Positions 1 through 6,912 of a stretch of DNA of 14,263 nt are shown piece by piece (positions within the stretch are counted from its first letter, which is position 1; every line of letters starts with the position of its first letter). A program made the translations under genes and the position numbers. The notes under the pieces were generated by a model. That model was not told the origin of the DNA. It saw only the letters and a list, made by a program, of their open reading frames with translations, and made no database searches. This stretch comes from Actinomyces sp. Its GTDB lineage: Bacteria; Actinomycetota; Acidimicrobiia; Acidimicrobiales; Aldehydirespiratoraceae. Where the stretch lies: positions 1 through 14,263 of the forward strand of contig RFFY01000010.1 in NCBI GenBank assembly GCA_003697065.1, in the 5' to 3' direction.

Positions 1-96
1 CCCACCGACCCTGCGCACGCGACGGTGGACGAGCAGGGGTGTGACATGCGACCATGGCGGTGGGCGGGTGTCGGGTCCGTAGTGGACAGGACGCCC

Positions 97-633
97 ATGG
101 CGATCACGCAGCGCATACGCGCCACCCGCGAGGGGGCGCCGCCGATCGACACGGCCGCTGTGCAGCTGCGCGCCTTCGCCGCCACCGGCCGCCTGCCCGA
201 CGCCGAGGCGGGCCCCGTTCGTGTCCCCCGATCTGCGCTGGTCCTGCTCACCGCCGTGACGGTGCTCACCGCCGTGCTGTGCGGGGCCCTGGTGGGTGCC
301 GCCGACCGGGAGATCACCAGCCACTGGGCCAGCGTCTGGGCGGCCGCCGCCGGCGCCGGGGTGGCCGCCGCCCTGGCCGGCCACGCCGCCATCGCCGCCG
401 TCCTGCGCCGACGCCGTCCCACCGTCATCGAGCTCCGACCCGGCGCCGTCGTCGAGGCCCGCGAGATCCGCACCGGGCACTGGCTGCGCCACGAGGGCGC
501 CTGGGTGCGCGTCGTCGCCACCCCCGCCCCCGGTCCCCGTCACGCCGTCGAGGTCCTGGTGACGTCGGGCGAGGTCCTCACCCTCGATCACCCGGTCGTC
601 GTCGCCGCTGCGCCCTTCACCCCGCCCTACTGA
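97..633 (+). CDS. Small two-helix membrane protein, hypothetical
   Basis: I do not recognise this 178-residue protein. It has a charged N-terminal stretch, two hydrophobic helices (about residues 46-68 and 78-102) separated by a short polar loop, an Arg-rich stop (RRRR, 104-107), and a C-terminal segment (110-170) that reads as a small beta-rich domain: IELRPG, GAWVRVV, VEVLVTSGEVLTLDHPVVV. The positive-inside pattern suggests that this domain is cytoplasmic. I chose the ATG at 97 because AGGA lies five bases upstream (88-91). The reading frame stays open to the left edge of the window, with a GTG at 25, so a longer form cannot be excluded. The ending resembles small SH3-like or HINT-type beta folds only loosely, and no catalytic Cys/Ser is present. 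A hairpin follows the stop. A real gene is likely because the hydrophobic pattern and codon use are coherent. Confidence 0.62.
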   Translation: MAITQRIRATREGAPPIDTAAVQLRAFAATGRLPDAEAGPVRVPRSALVLLTAVTVLTAVLCGALVGAADREITSHWASVWAAAAGAGVAAALAGHAAIAAVLRRRRPTVIELRPGAVVEAREIRTGHWLRHEGAWVRVVATPAPGPRHAVEVLVTSGEVLTLDHPVVVAAAPFTPPY

Positions 634-647
634 GCCCCGCACCGTCC

Positions 648-667
648 CCCGCCTCGACGAGGGCGGG
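648..667 (+). terminator. GC hairpin after the small membrane protein gene
   Basis: CCCGCCT at 648-654 can pair with GGGCGGG at 661-667 (six GC pairs and one GU) around a six-base loop, 15 bases after the upstream stop codon. No T-run follows, so it would be an atypical terminator. It directly precedes the TAnnnT box of the next gene and may be chance structure in GC-rich DNA. Confidence 0.3.
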
Positions 668-673
668 TACCGT
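668..673 (+). promoter_or_regulatory. Probable -10 box for a leaderless threonine aldolase mRNA
   Basis: TACCGT fits the TAnnnT -10 consensus and ends six bases before the ATG at 680, so transcription would start at or next to the start codon. No convincing Shine-Dalgarno sequence stands at the right distance, which agrees with a leaderless transcript. A clear -35 hexamer is not seen. Confidence 0.42.
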
Positions 674-679
674 CGGTCC

Positions 680-1714
680 ATGCACGACGGCCTGATCGAT
701 CTGGGTTCCGACACCGCCACCCGTCCCACCCCGGGGATGCGCCGCGCCATGGCCGAGGCCGAGGTCGGCGACGAACAACGCGGTGAGGATCCCACGACCA
801 ACCGGCTCCAGGAGCGCGTGGCCGAGCTGTGCGGCACCGAGGCCGCCCTCTTCCTGGCCAGCGGATCCCTGTGCAACAAGGTGGCGGTCGCCGCCCTGAC
901 CCGGCCCGGCGACAGCGTGTTGTGCGACCACCGCGCCCACCTGTACCGGTGGGAGGCGGGCGGGCCCGCCGTCACCAGCGGCGTCATGTTCGATCCCGTC
1001 GCCACCGACGACGGCCACTTCACCGCCGAGCAGGTGCGGTCCCGCCTCCAGAGCGGATCGAAGTACGTACCCCGGACCGCCCTGGTCGCCCTCGAGCAGA
1101 CCCACAACTTCGCCGGCGGCACGGTGTGGCCCCTCGAGCGCTACGAGGCGGTCTGCGACGCCGCCCACGCGGGCGGGGCCTCGGTCCTCGTCGACGGCGC
1201 CCGCCTCCTCAACGCCGTCGTCGCCACCGGGGTCCCCGCCCACGTGTGGGCGGCACCCACCGACGCCATCTGGGTCGACTTCTCCAAGGGTCTGGGCGGG
1301 CCCTTCGGCGCCGCTCTCGCCGGCGACGGCGCCTTCATCGAGGAGGCGGTCCGCTTCCAGTACGTGTTCGGCGCCGCCCTGCGCCAGTCCGGCGTCATCG
1401 CCGCTGCCGCCCTCTACGCCCTCGACCACCATGTCGACCGCCTCGCCGAGGACCACGCCCGGGCCCGGACCCTCGCCGAGGGCCTGGCCGAACTCGGCTG
1501 CCGGGTGGCCGACCGGGTCGACACCAACCTCGTCTACTTCGATCCCACACCGGCGGGTCTCGCTCCCGAACCCTTCTGCGCCGCCCTGCTCGACGAGGGC
1601 GTGCGGATGGGTCCGGTCCGGGGCTCGGTGCGGGCCGTCACCCACCTCGACATCGACGACGCCGACATCACCGCCGCCTTGGCGGCCGCCGCCCGTGTCC
1701 TCGCCGCTGCCTGA
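680..1714 (+). CDS. ltaE: Low-specificity L-threonine aldolase (PLP enzyme)
   Basis: This is a 344-residue fold-type I PLP enzyme that cleaves L-threonine or L-allo-threonine to glycine and acetaldehyde in the cytosol. Family landmarks occur in the expected order: GSDTATRPTPGM at 9-20; H87 in DHRAHLYRWEAGG, the residue that stacks on the cofactor; EQTHNFAGG at 139-147; the cofactor-binding D172 and R175 in DGARLLNA; the Schiff-base lysine K203 in SKGLGGP; LRQSG at 234-238; and the carboxylate-binding R318 just before VTHLDI. Length is normal for the family and nothing essential is missing. The ATG at 680 places the conserved N-terminus correctly and sits six bases after a TAnnnT box. The next gene starts inside its last 20 bases. 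Other beta-eliminating lyases share the fold, but the overall motif set favours threonine aldolase. The link to the neighbouring glycan genes is unclear. Confidence 0.92.
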   Translation: MHDGLIDLGSDTATRPTPGMRRAMAEAEVGDEQRGEDPTTNRLQERVAELCGTEAALFLASGSLCNKVAVAALTRPGDSVLCDHRAHLYRWEAGGPAVTSGVMFDPVATDDGHFTAEQVRSRLQSGSKYVPRTALVALEQTHNFAGGTVWPLERYEAVCDAAHAGGASVLVDGARLLNAVVATGVPAHVWAAPTDAIWVDFSKGLGGPFGAALAGDGAFIEEAVRFQYVFGAALRQSGVIAAAALYALDHHVDRLAEDHARARTLAEGLAELGCRVADRVDTNLVYFDPTPAGLAPEPFCAALLDEGVRMGPVRGSVRAVTHLDIDDADITAALAAAARVLAAA

Positions 1715-2747
1715 CCCCGGGGCCGACTCCCCCGGCCCCCCGTTCCCGCCGCCGGACGCCCGAAGCGTCGAGGGCGTCGAGGGCTTCACCTGCGACGGGT
1801 CCAGCCGTCACCCCCGCCTCCTCGCCGACGCCACCGCCCTGCTCGACGCCGAGCTGCCCGACCCCCGCTTCGTCGACACCGCCCACCTCCGCTGGACCTA
1901 CCACGACAACCCCGACGGGCCGGCGTGGGAGCGGTACCACTACGTGGCGGATCCCCGGGTCGGTCACCTCCTCGTCGCCCACTACGCCAACCTGCCCCGC
2001 TCCTGGCGTGGCCCCGGAGGTGTCCGCTCGCCCGGCGTCTGGTCCCAGAACGCCGTCACCCGTTCCGGGCACCAGCGGGCGCGCCATTTCACCCGGCTCG
2101 GCCTCGAGATCTACGCCGAAGCCGCCGACGCCGGCCGCAGCTTCGCGGTCGGGGTCACCAACGAGAGGTCGACCGGTGCGGTCGTCCGGTACATGGGTTG
2201 GCACCTCGTCGGTCCCCTGCCGGTCTGTGTCGTCGCGCCCCTGGCCCGGCCCGTCCGCCACGGCGAGGGTCGGGCGGTGACCACCGACTGGCTGCAGTCA
2301 CCGGACTTCGACGAGTTCGCCGCCCTCGTCGACCGCCACCCCGTGGGGGCCTGGGCCACCGACTGGCGCCCCGAGGTGCTGCGCTGGCGCCTCGCCGCGC
2401 CCCACGTCCACTACCGCGTCGACGTCTTCGACGAGGTCGCCGTCGTGAGCACCCGCTCCCGGTGGGGACCCGTTCCCGCCGCCGTGGTGTTGAAGATCTT
2501 CCCCCTCGTCGCCGGGACCGCACCCGTCGACGCCACCCGGGCGGTGGCGGCCGTGGCCCGGGCCCACCGGGCCGTCTTCGCCGTGTACGCCGGGTTCAAC
2601 CGCTCGGTGCGGGTGCGGGGTGTGCGCCCCCCGCGCCGCATCCAACCCTCACCCCTCAACCTCGTGGTGCGTGCCCTCGATCCCGGCGTGGATCACGACA
2701 CCCTCGAGCTCGACACCTTCGAGTTCCTCGACATGGACGCCTACTGA
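1695..2747 (+). CDS. GNAT-fold acetyltransferase-like protein
   Basis: This 350-residue protein looks like a GNAT-fold acyltransferase of the type found in surface-polysaccharide loci. After a Pro/Asp-rich N-terminus (1-25) comes LRWTYHDNPDGP (65-76), matching the W-Y-x-NP-x-G signature near the start of that family. The acetyl-CoA-binding region is probably GHQRARHFTRLGLEIYAEA (125-143), followed by the usual VGVTNERSTGAVVRYMGW segment (153-170). The second half, with DWRPEVLRWRL and EVAVVSTR, resembles a second degenerate GNAT repeat. The acceptor is unknown. The only suitable start is a GTG at 1695, which must precede the NP motif; it overlaps the threonine aldolase by 20 bases, so the two are probably cotranscribed. 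It ends 7 bases into the opposing MBL gene. A canonical Q/RxxGxG/A P-loop is not clean, so activity is less certain than the fold. Confidence 0.72.
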   Translation: MSSPLPDPGADSPGPPFPPPDARSVEGVEGFTCDGSSRHPRLLADATALLDAELPDPRFVDTAHLRWTYHDNPDGPAWERYHYVADPRVGHLLVAHYANLPRSWRGPGGVRSPGVWSQNAVTRSGHQRARHFTRLGLEIYAEAADAGRSFAVGVTNERSTGAVVRYMGWHLVGPLPVCVVAPLARPVRHGEGRAVTTDWLQSPDFDEFAALVDRHPVGAWATDWRPEVLRWRLAAPHVHYRVDVFDEVAVVSTRSRWGPVPAAVVLKIFPLVAGTAPVDATRAVAAVARAHRAVFAVYAGFNRSVRVRGVRPPRRIQPSPLNLVVRALDPGVDHDTLELDTFEFLDMDAY

Positions 2748-4159
2748 GGATCCCCGGCGGTGGCGCCGAAACGCTCGGCGAGATGCCCGACGGGGTCGCG
2801 TCGGGCCAGACCCGGGAGCTGGTCGAGGAGTTCGCGCCAGCGCCGGGCCGCCGCCACCCACACCCGGGGGCGCCACACGGTGCGACGCAGGGGGAGGTAG
2901 CCGATCTCCCAGATCATGAGCAGGCCCCAAAAGCCCAGGTCGGCTCGGACGCCCCCGGCGGCGAGGTGGGTCCGGATCCGCATCGAACCGTGGACCATGT
3001 GCAAGATGCCGGCGGCCATGGCGTCGGCCAGCACGGCCTCCGACACCCGGATCAGCGAGGCGTGATCGTCGGGGGGAGCAGCCGAGCGCCCCACCCGACC
3101 CCGGGCCGGGTCGACCCACCAGTAGGGGGTGGCGGGATCGGAGGGCACCACGAAGACCACGGGCCGGTCGACGAGGCGGCGGGCCAGGAGGCGCGGCACC
3201 TCCCGCACGAAGCGCCCGAGATGGGCCTCGAACAGGGCGGGGTCGAGGGTCCTGCCCTCCTCGTCGGCGGCACGGGCCTCGAGGGCGGGACGGTGGCGTT
3301 CGGCCAGCTCGGCCAGGTGGCGCTCCCGATCGGCGTACCAGTCGACGCCGGTGAGAGCGAAACCCGACCCGCTGTCCCACGAGTCGCCGGGCGCCATGAC
3401 GACGACCTCGGTGTCGTCCAGGTCGGGGCGGGCACGGGCGGCGGCCACGACCTCGCCGGGGGTCACGAGATGGTCGTTGACGCTGCGGCTCTCGGGATGC
3501 AGGAAGCCGACCATCGACCCGAAGGGAACGGCGTGACGGGGGCGGAGCTCCGCCATGGTGTCGCAGAAGTCGTCGAGGTAGGTGTGGCGACCCACCAGGG
3601 CGAGGTCGGCGGGATCGTCGGCGTCGTATTGCACCGGGTAGGCCTGGGCGAAGGAGTGGGACTTGAAGGCCAGGGTGGGGCGACCCACGAGGCGGCCGAT
3701 CTGGCGCAGGGCCCGGCCCCGGGTCTTGGCGTCGTTGAGGTCGACGAGGGAGTCGTCGCCGTCGATCACGACGAAGGCCGTGTCGTCGAAGCCGTACTGG
3801 AAGGACGCCACCGTGACCCCTGAGCCGAGCTCGACCGGACGCCCGTGGGGAAGCTCGCGCGGCGGGCGGAACCCCAGGCCGGTGACCTCGCCCGCCATCA
3901 CGTCGACCCCGAAACGCGGGATGAGGACACGCGCCGAACGGTCGAGGCGCCGCATCGAGGGGTAGTGGAAGTGATCGAAGTGGTGATGGGTGAGATAGAC
4001 GAAGTCGGGGGCCAGAGTGGCCTCGTCGGGTTCGGCCGAGGGCGGGAAGTGCCACCAGGAGCGCCAGTAGCACGAGCCCGACAGCCAGGGGTCGACGAGG
4101 ATCGTCCCGGCGCGGGTCTCGATCCGCAGGCACGAATGGCCGATGACGGTGACGCGCAT
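2741..4159 (-). CDS. MBL-fold metallohydrolase, CMP-sialic acid hydroxylase-like
   Basis: This 472-residue protein belongs to the metallo-beta-lactamase superfamily, in the UlaG/CMAH-like group. It opens with VIGHSCLRIE and ILVDPWLSG, the usual first strands, and carries the metal motif HHHFDH at 58-63 (H58, H60, D62, H63). QYGFDDTAFVVI (121-132) and LVDLNDAK (138-145) follow, then SHSFAQAYPVQY (167-178) and PFGSMVGFLHPE (212-223), a set I associate with the MBL part of CMP-N-acetylneuraminate hydroxylase. The C-terminal third (VVPSDPATPYWWVD at 338-350, later HMVHGSMRIR) looks like an extra ligand-binding region. No CxH...CxxH Rieske motif is seen, so it is not a complete CMAH. The frame stays open 50 codons upstream, but the ATG at 4159 starts directly at the conserved strand. 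It has no signal peptide, so it is probably cytosolic. The substrate is unknown; a sugar or acylated lipid ester or amide is possible. Confidence 0.78.
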   Translation of the reverse strand: MRVTVIGHSCLRIETRAGTILVDPWLSGSCYWRSWWHFPPSAEPDEATLAPDFVYLTHHHFDHFHYPSMRRLDRSARVLIPRFGVDVMAGEVTGLGFRPPRELPHGRPVELGSGVTVASFQYGFDDTAFVVIDGDDSLVDLNDAKTRGRALRQIGRLVGRPTLAFKSHSFAQAYPVQYDADDPADLALVGRHTYLDDFCDTMAELRPRHAVPFGSMVGFLHPESRSVNDHLVTPGEVVAAARARPDLDDTEVVVMAPGDSWDSGSGFALTGVDWYADRERHLAELAERHRPALEARAADEEGRTLDPALFEAHLGRFVREVPRLLARRLVDRPVVFVVPSDPATPYWWVDPARGRVGRSAAPPDDHASLIRVSEAVLADAMAAGILHMVHGSMRIRTHLAAGGVRADLGFWGLLMIWEIGYLPLRRTVWRPRVWVAAARRWRELLDQLPGLARRDPVGHLAERFGATAGDPQ

Positions 4160-4177
4160 CGGCGGCGAGCCTACGAT
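4149..4177 (+). promoter_or_regulatory. Promoter of the GT-C/deacetylase/methyltransferase operon
   Basis: GTGACG (4149-4154; matches TGAC of TTGACA), a 17-base spacer and TACGAT (4172-4177; TAnnnT) form a normal-looking sigma-70-type promoter. The box ends six bases before the GTG at 4184, so the mRNA would be leaderless. The -35 element lies inside the first codons of the divergent MBL gene. Confidence 0.5.
4168..4173 (-). promoter_or_regulatory. Possible -10 box of the divergent MBL gene
   Basis: On the - strand TAGGCT fits TAnnnT and ends eight bases before the ATG at 4159, again at leaderless distance. It overlaps the + strand -10 box by two bases. No recognisable -35 hexamer is seen 16-18 bases upstream, so this promoter is weaker as a prediction. 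Confidence 0.35.
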
Positions 4178-4183
4178 CTCCCG

Positions 4184-5515
4184 GTGCTCCGACGCCCCCT
4201 CCGGGTCCGCTTCGGCCTCCGCCGCCCGACCCGTCCCGATCCGGTCCATCTCGGGATCGGCCTGGCGCTGGGCGTCGCCGTCGCCGTGCGTTGGGTCGCC
4301 ACCTGGCACTGGTACCGGACCCTACCCCTGGGGCCGACCGACAACTTCTTCTACCACCAGCAGGCCAACCTCCTCGCCGAGGGGCGGGGCTTCGTCAACC
4401 CCTTCGCCTGGCTGTCCGGCGAGCTGGTGCCCACCGCCGCCCATCCCCCCCTGTACTCCCTGTATCTGGCCGCCTGGTCCCTCGTCGGGGTCGACACCCC
4501 CCTCGGTCACCGTCTCGTGTCGGGACTGGTCAGTGCCGCCGCCGTGATCCCCGTGGCCCTCCTCGCGCGTCGCCTCGCCGGGGACCGGGCCGCCCTCGTG
4601 GCCGCCTTCGCCGCCGCCGTCACCCCGGCCCTGTGGCTCAACGACGGCCTCATCCTGTCCGAGTCGCTGTACGTGACCCTGGCCGCCCTCGCCCTCTGGC
4701 AGGCCCACCGGGTCGCCGACGATCCCGGGACGGGTTCCGTGCTCGTCCTGTCGGCCATCCTGGCGGCGGGGGCCCTGACCCGTTCCGAGGCCCTGCTCGC
4801 CTATCCCGTCCTGCTGGTGCCACTGGTGCTCACCCGTCCCCACCTGTCGTGGCGCGACCGCCTCGTGCGCGTCGGCGCCGCCGCCCTCGTGGCCCTCGTC
4901 CTGCTCGCCCCCTGGGTGGTGCGCAACCTCACCACCTTCGACGAACCCACCTTCCTCGCCGTCGGCCCCGGCTACGTCCTCGAGTTCGCCAACTGCGACG
5001 ACACCTACGGCGGTCCCCTGCTGGGCTACTGGTCGGCCGCCTGCGATGCCTCACCCTGGCCCGACGGCGACGAGTCGGTGGTCGGGGCCCACAAGCTCGA
5101 CATCGCCGTGTCCTACATCGGTGACCACCTGGCCGATCAGCCCCGGGTGGTGGCGGCACGCGTCGGCCGCCTGTGGGGTCTGTACCGGCCCGTCCAGACC
5201 GCCGACTTCGACGTCTTCTTCGAGCGGCGTCCCCGCCTCGCCGTCGACGTCGCCTTGTGGTGGCACTGGGCGACCCTGGCCCTCGCCGTGGTCGGGGCGG
5301 CTCTTTTGCGCCGTCGGGGCATCACCCTCATCCCGTCCCTGGCCTTCGTGGTGATCGCCACCTGGACGGCGGCGATCACCTTCGGGATCACCCGCTACCG
5401 CATCGGAGCCGACGTGGCCCTCGTCGTGCTCGCCGCCGTGGCGCTCGATCACCTCCTCGGGCGTCTCCCGGGCCCGCACGCCGACGACCCGAGCCGGGCG
5501 GTGACGGTGCCATGA
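4184..5515 (+). CDS. GT-C (PMT/ArnT-like) membrane glycosyltransferase 1
   Basis: This 443-residue polytopic membrane protein has the layout of GT-C enzymes, which take sugars from polyprenyl-phosphate donors on the outer face of the membrane. After a basic N-terminus (RRPLRVRFGLRRPTR) and a first helix (22-40) comes the first extracytoplasmic loop with a candidate catalytic Asp, D53 (PTDNFFYHQQANLLAEGRGF), and HPPL at 87-90. About ten helices follow, with WLNDGLILSESLY (151-163) before a central helix, APWVVRN (242-248), and a second loop with NCDDTYGG (270-277) and C287. The end, FGITRYRIGAD (400-410), is typical of ArnT-like families. The GTG at 4184 gives a plausible basic N-terminus and follows a TAnnnT box by six bases; the frame is open further upstream, but only over the divergent gene. 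It is the first gene of a four-gene run and a paralogue of the next gene and of the fusion at 8872-11550. Donor and acceptor are unknown. Confidence 0.83.
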   Translation: MLRRPLRVRFGLRRPTRPDPVHLGIGLALGVAVAVRWVATWHWYRTLPLGPTDNFFYHQQANLLAEGRGFVNPFAWLSGELVPTAAHPPLYSLYLAAWSLVGVDTPLGHRLVSGLVSAAAVIPVALLARRLAGDRAALVAAFAAAVTPALWLNDGLILSESLYVTLAALALWQAHRVADDPGTGSVLVLSAILAAGALTRSEALLAYPVLLVPLVLTRPHLSWRDRLVRVGAAALVALVLLAPWVVRNLTTFDEPTFLAVGPGYVLEFANCDDTYGGPLLGYWSAACDASPWPDGDESVVGAHKLDIAVSYIGDHLADQPRVVAARVGRLWGLYRPVQTADFDVFFERRPRLAVDVALWWHWATLALAVVGAALLRRRGITLIPSLAFVVIATWTAAITFGITRYRIGADVALVVLAAVALDHLLGRLPGPHADDPSRAVTVP

Positions 5516-6912
5516 CCACCGCGCCGCCGGCCCCACCGGCTCCGATTTCCCCGGCCCGCGTCCGCCGTGCCGCGTCGGCCGTGGGCTCCTTCCGCCTCGG
5601 CCTCGCCGCCATCGCCACTGCCGGGCTGACCCTGCGCCTATGGGTCGTACTCGTCGCCCGGCCCACCTGCGGGCCCGACCCCGCACAGGTCGCCTGCTTC
5701 CGCATCAACGGCGACGCCCTCTACCACTTCACCCAGGCCCGCCTCATCGCCGACGGCCACTGGTTCGAGAACGGACTCGAGTACCTGGCGACCGGACGTC
5801 ACGTCCCCTCCGCCGGCGATCCCCCCGGTTTCGCCCTCCTGTTGGCCCTGTGGTCGTGGCTCGGCTTCGACACCGTGACCTGGGCGCGGGTCTGGTCGTG
5901 CGCGGTGGGGGCGGTCACGATCGTGCTCGTCGGTCTCCTGGCCCGTCACCTCGCCGGTGACCGGGCGGGCCTGGTGGCCGCCGGGGTGGCCGCCGTGCAT
6001 CCCCTCTTGTGGATCAACGACGCCATGGTCATGTCCGAGCTGCTCTACCAGCCGGTCATCGTGGCCCTCATGTGGGCCGCCGTCCGCCACACCGAGGACC
6101 CCACCCGGCGGGCGGCGGCGCTCGTCGGCGTCGGGGTGGCCGCCGCCGCCCTGGTCCGGGGGGAGGCCGTGACCCTCGGGGTTTTCCTCCTGGTGCCCCT
6201 GATGCTGTGGGCGCGGCAACTCGGGTGGCGGGAGCGGCTCACCCAGCTCGTTCTGGCCGGGGTGGTGGCCCTGGCGGTGATGGCGCCGTGGGTCGTGTGG
6301 AACAACCTCCGCTTCGCCGATCCCGTCACCTTGACGGCGGCGTCGGGCAGTGTGCTGATGGCGGGATCCTGCGACTCGGCCTGGTCGGGACCCGACATGG
6401 GTTTCTGGGCCGACTGCTTCACCGAGCGCGGCCTGTGGGACGAGTACGAGGCCGCCTTCCCCGGCATCACCGCCCCCGGCGCCGAACGCGTCGTCTACGA
6501 CGAGTCCCTCGTCGACACCTTCAACCGCGACCACGCCCTCGAGTACCTCACCGACCATCTCGACCGCTACCCCCTGGTGGCCGCCGCCCGCGTCGGGCGG
6601 GCCTTCGACGTCTTCCGGGTCGGGCACACCCTGCGCAACAACTGGGAGCTCGAGGGACGGTGGCGGGGACCCTCGACGGTGGGTCTGGTCCTCTACTACC
6701 TGCTGTGGGTGCCCGCCCTCGTCGGCGCTCTCGCCCTGCGCCGCCGGGGCGTCCGCCTGACCCCCCTGCTGGCGGTGTGGCCCATGGTGGCCTTCGCCGC
6801 TGCCACCACCTTCGGCCTCACCCGCTACCGGGTGCCGGTGGACCTCTCCCTGATCGTGCTGGCGGGGGTGGGGGTGGCAGCCCTCCTCGACGCCCGGAGG
6901 GCCCCGGCGTGA
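5512..6912 (+). CDS. GT-C (PMT/ArnT-like) membrane glycosyltransferase 2
   Basis: This 466-residue membrane protein is a paralogue of the preceding gene. Its first loop has INGDALYHFTQARLIADG (65-82) with candidate catalytic D68, then WINDAMVMSELLY (167-179), APWVVWNN (258-265), SCDSAWSG (286-293) with C287 paired to C302, and FGLTRYRVPVD (434-444). Two details set it apart: the HPPL motif of its paralogues is DPPG here (D103), and the first loop carries an extra cysteine pair, C53 and C62. The first 25 residues are Pro/Ala-rich and probably cytoplasmic. The ATG at 5512 overlaps the previous stop (ATGA), implying translational coupling, and the next gene overlaps its own stop by four bases. 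The function is probably transfer of a different sugar or to a different acceptor in the same envelope glycan, but this is inference. Confidence 0.82.
   Translation: MTTAPPAPPAPISPARVRRAASAVGSFRLGLAAIATAGLTLRLWVVLVARPTCGPDPAQVACFRINGDALYHFTQARLIADGHWFENGLEYLATGRHVPSAGDPPGFALLLALWSWLGFDTVTWARVWSCAVGAVTIVLVGLLARHLAGDRAGLVAAGVAAVHPLLWINDAMVMSELLYQPVIVALMWAAVRHTEDPTRRAAALVGVGVAAAALVRGEAVTLGVFLLVPLMLWARQLGWRERLTQLVLAGVVALAVMAPWVVWNNLRFADPVTLTAASGSVLMAGSCDSAWSGPDMGFWADCFTERGLWDEYEAAFPGITAPGAERVVYDESLVDTFNRDHALEYLTDHLDRYPLVAAARVGRAFDVFRVGHTLRNNWELEGRWRGPSTVGLVLYYLLWVPALVGALALRRRGVRLTPLLAVWPMVAFAAATTFGLTRYRVPVDLSLIVLAGVGVAALLDARRAPA
6896..6901 (+). promoter_or_regulatory. Shine-Dalgarno of the deacetylase gene
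   Basis: GGAGGG ends seven bases before the GTG at 6909. This strong site, inside the end of the GT-C gene, decides the GTG start and supports the 4-base GTGA overlap. Confidence 0.6.

Noticed and set aside
41..46. GTGACA as a -35 box for the first gene
   Set aside because: It matches TTGACA well, but no TAnnnT box stands 16-19 bases downstream.
25..96. GTG at 25 as start of the first membrane protein
   Set aside because: No Shine-Dalgarno seen; the ATG at 97 has AGGA at good spacing and the extra residues look non-conserved. Not fully excluded.
617..1789. Long - strand open frame (390 codons) opposite threonine aldolase
   Set aside because: It is Gly/Glu/Val-rich without any motif and lies antisense to a gene with all catalytic residues; it reflects GC-biased codon use.
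829..2280. 483-codon + strand frame across the aldolase and acetyltransferase genes
   Set aside because: Arg/Pro-rich composition typical of a shifted frame of high-GC coding DNA; both real genes are evident in other frames.
2649..4133. 494-codon - strand frame offset within the MBL gene
   Set aside because: Low-complexity Arg/Pro/Gly sequence; the MBL motifs are in the other - strand frame.
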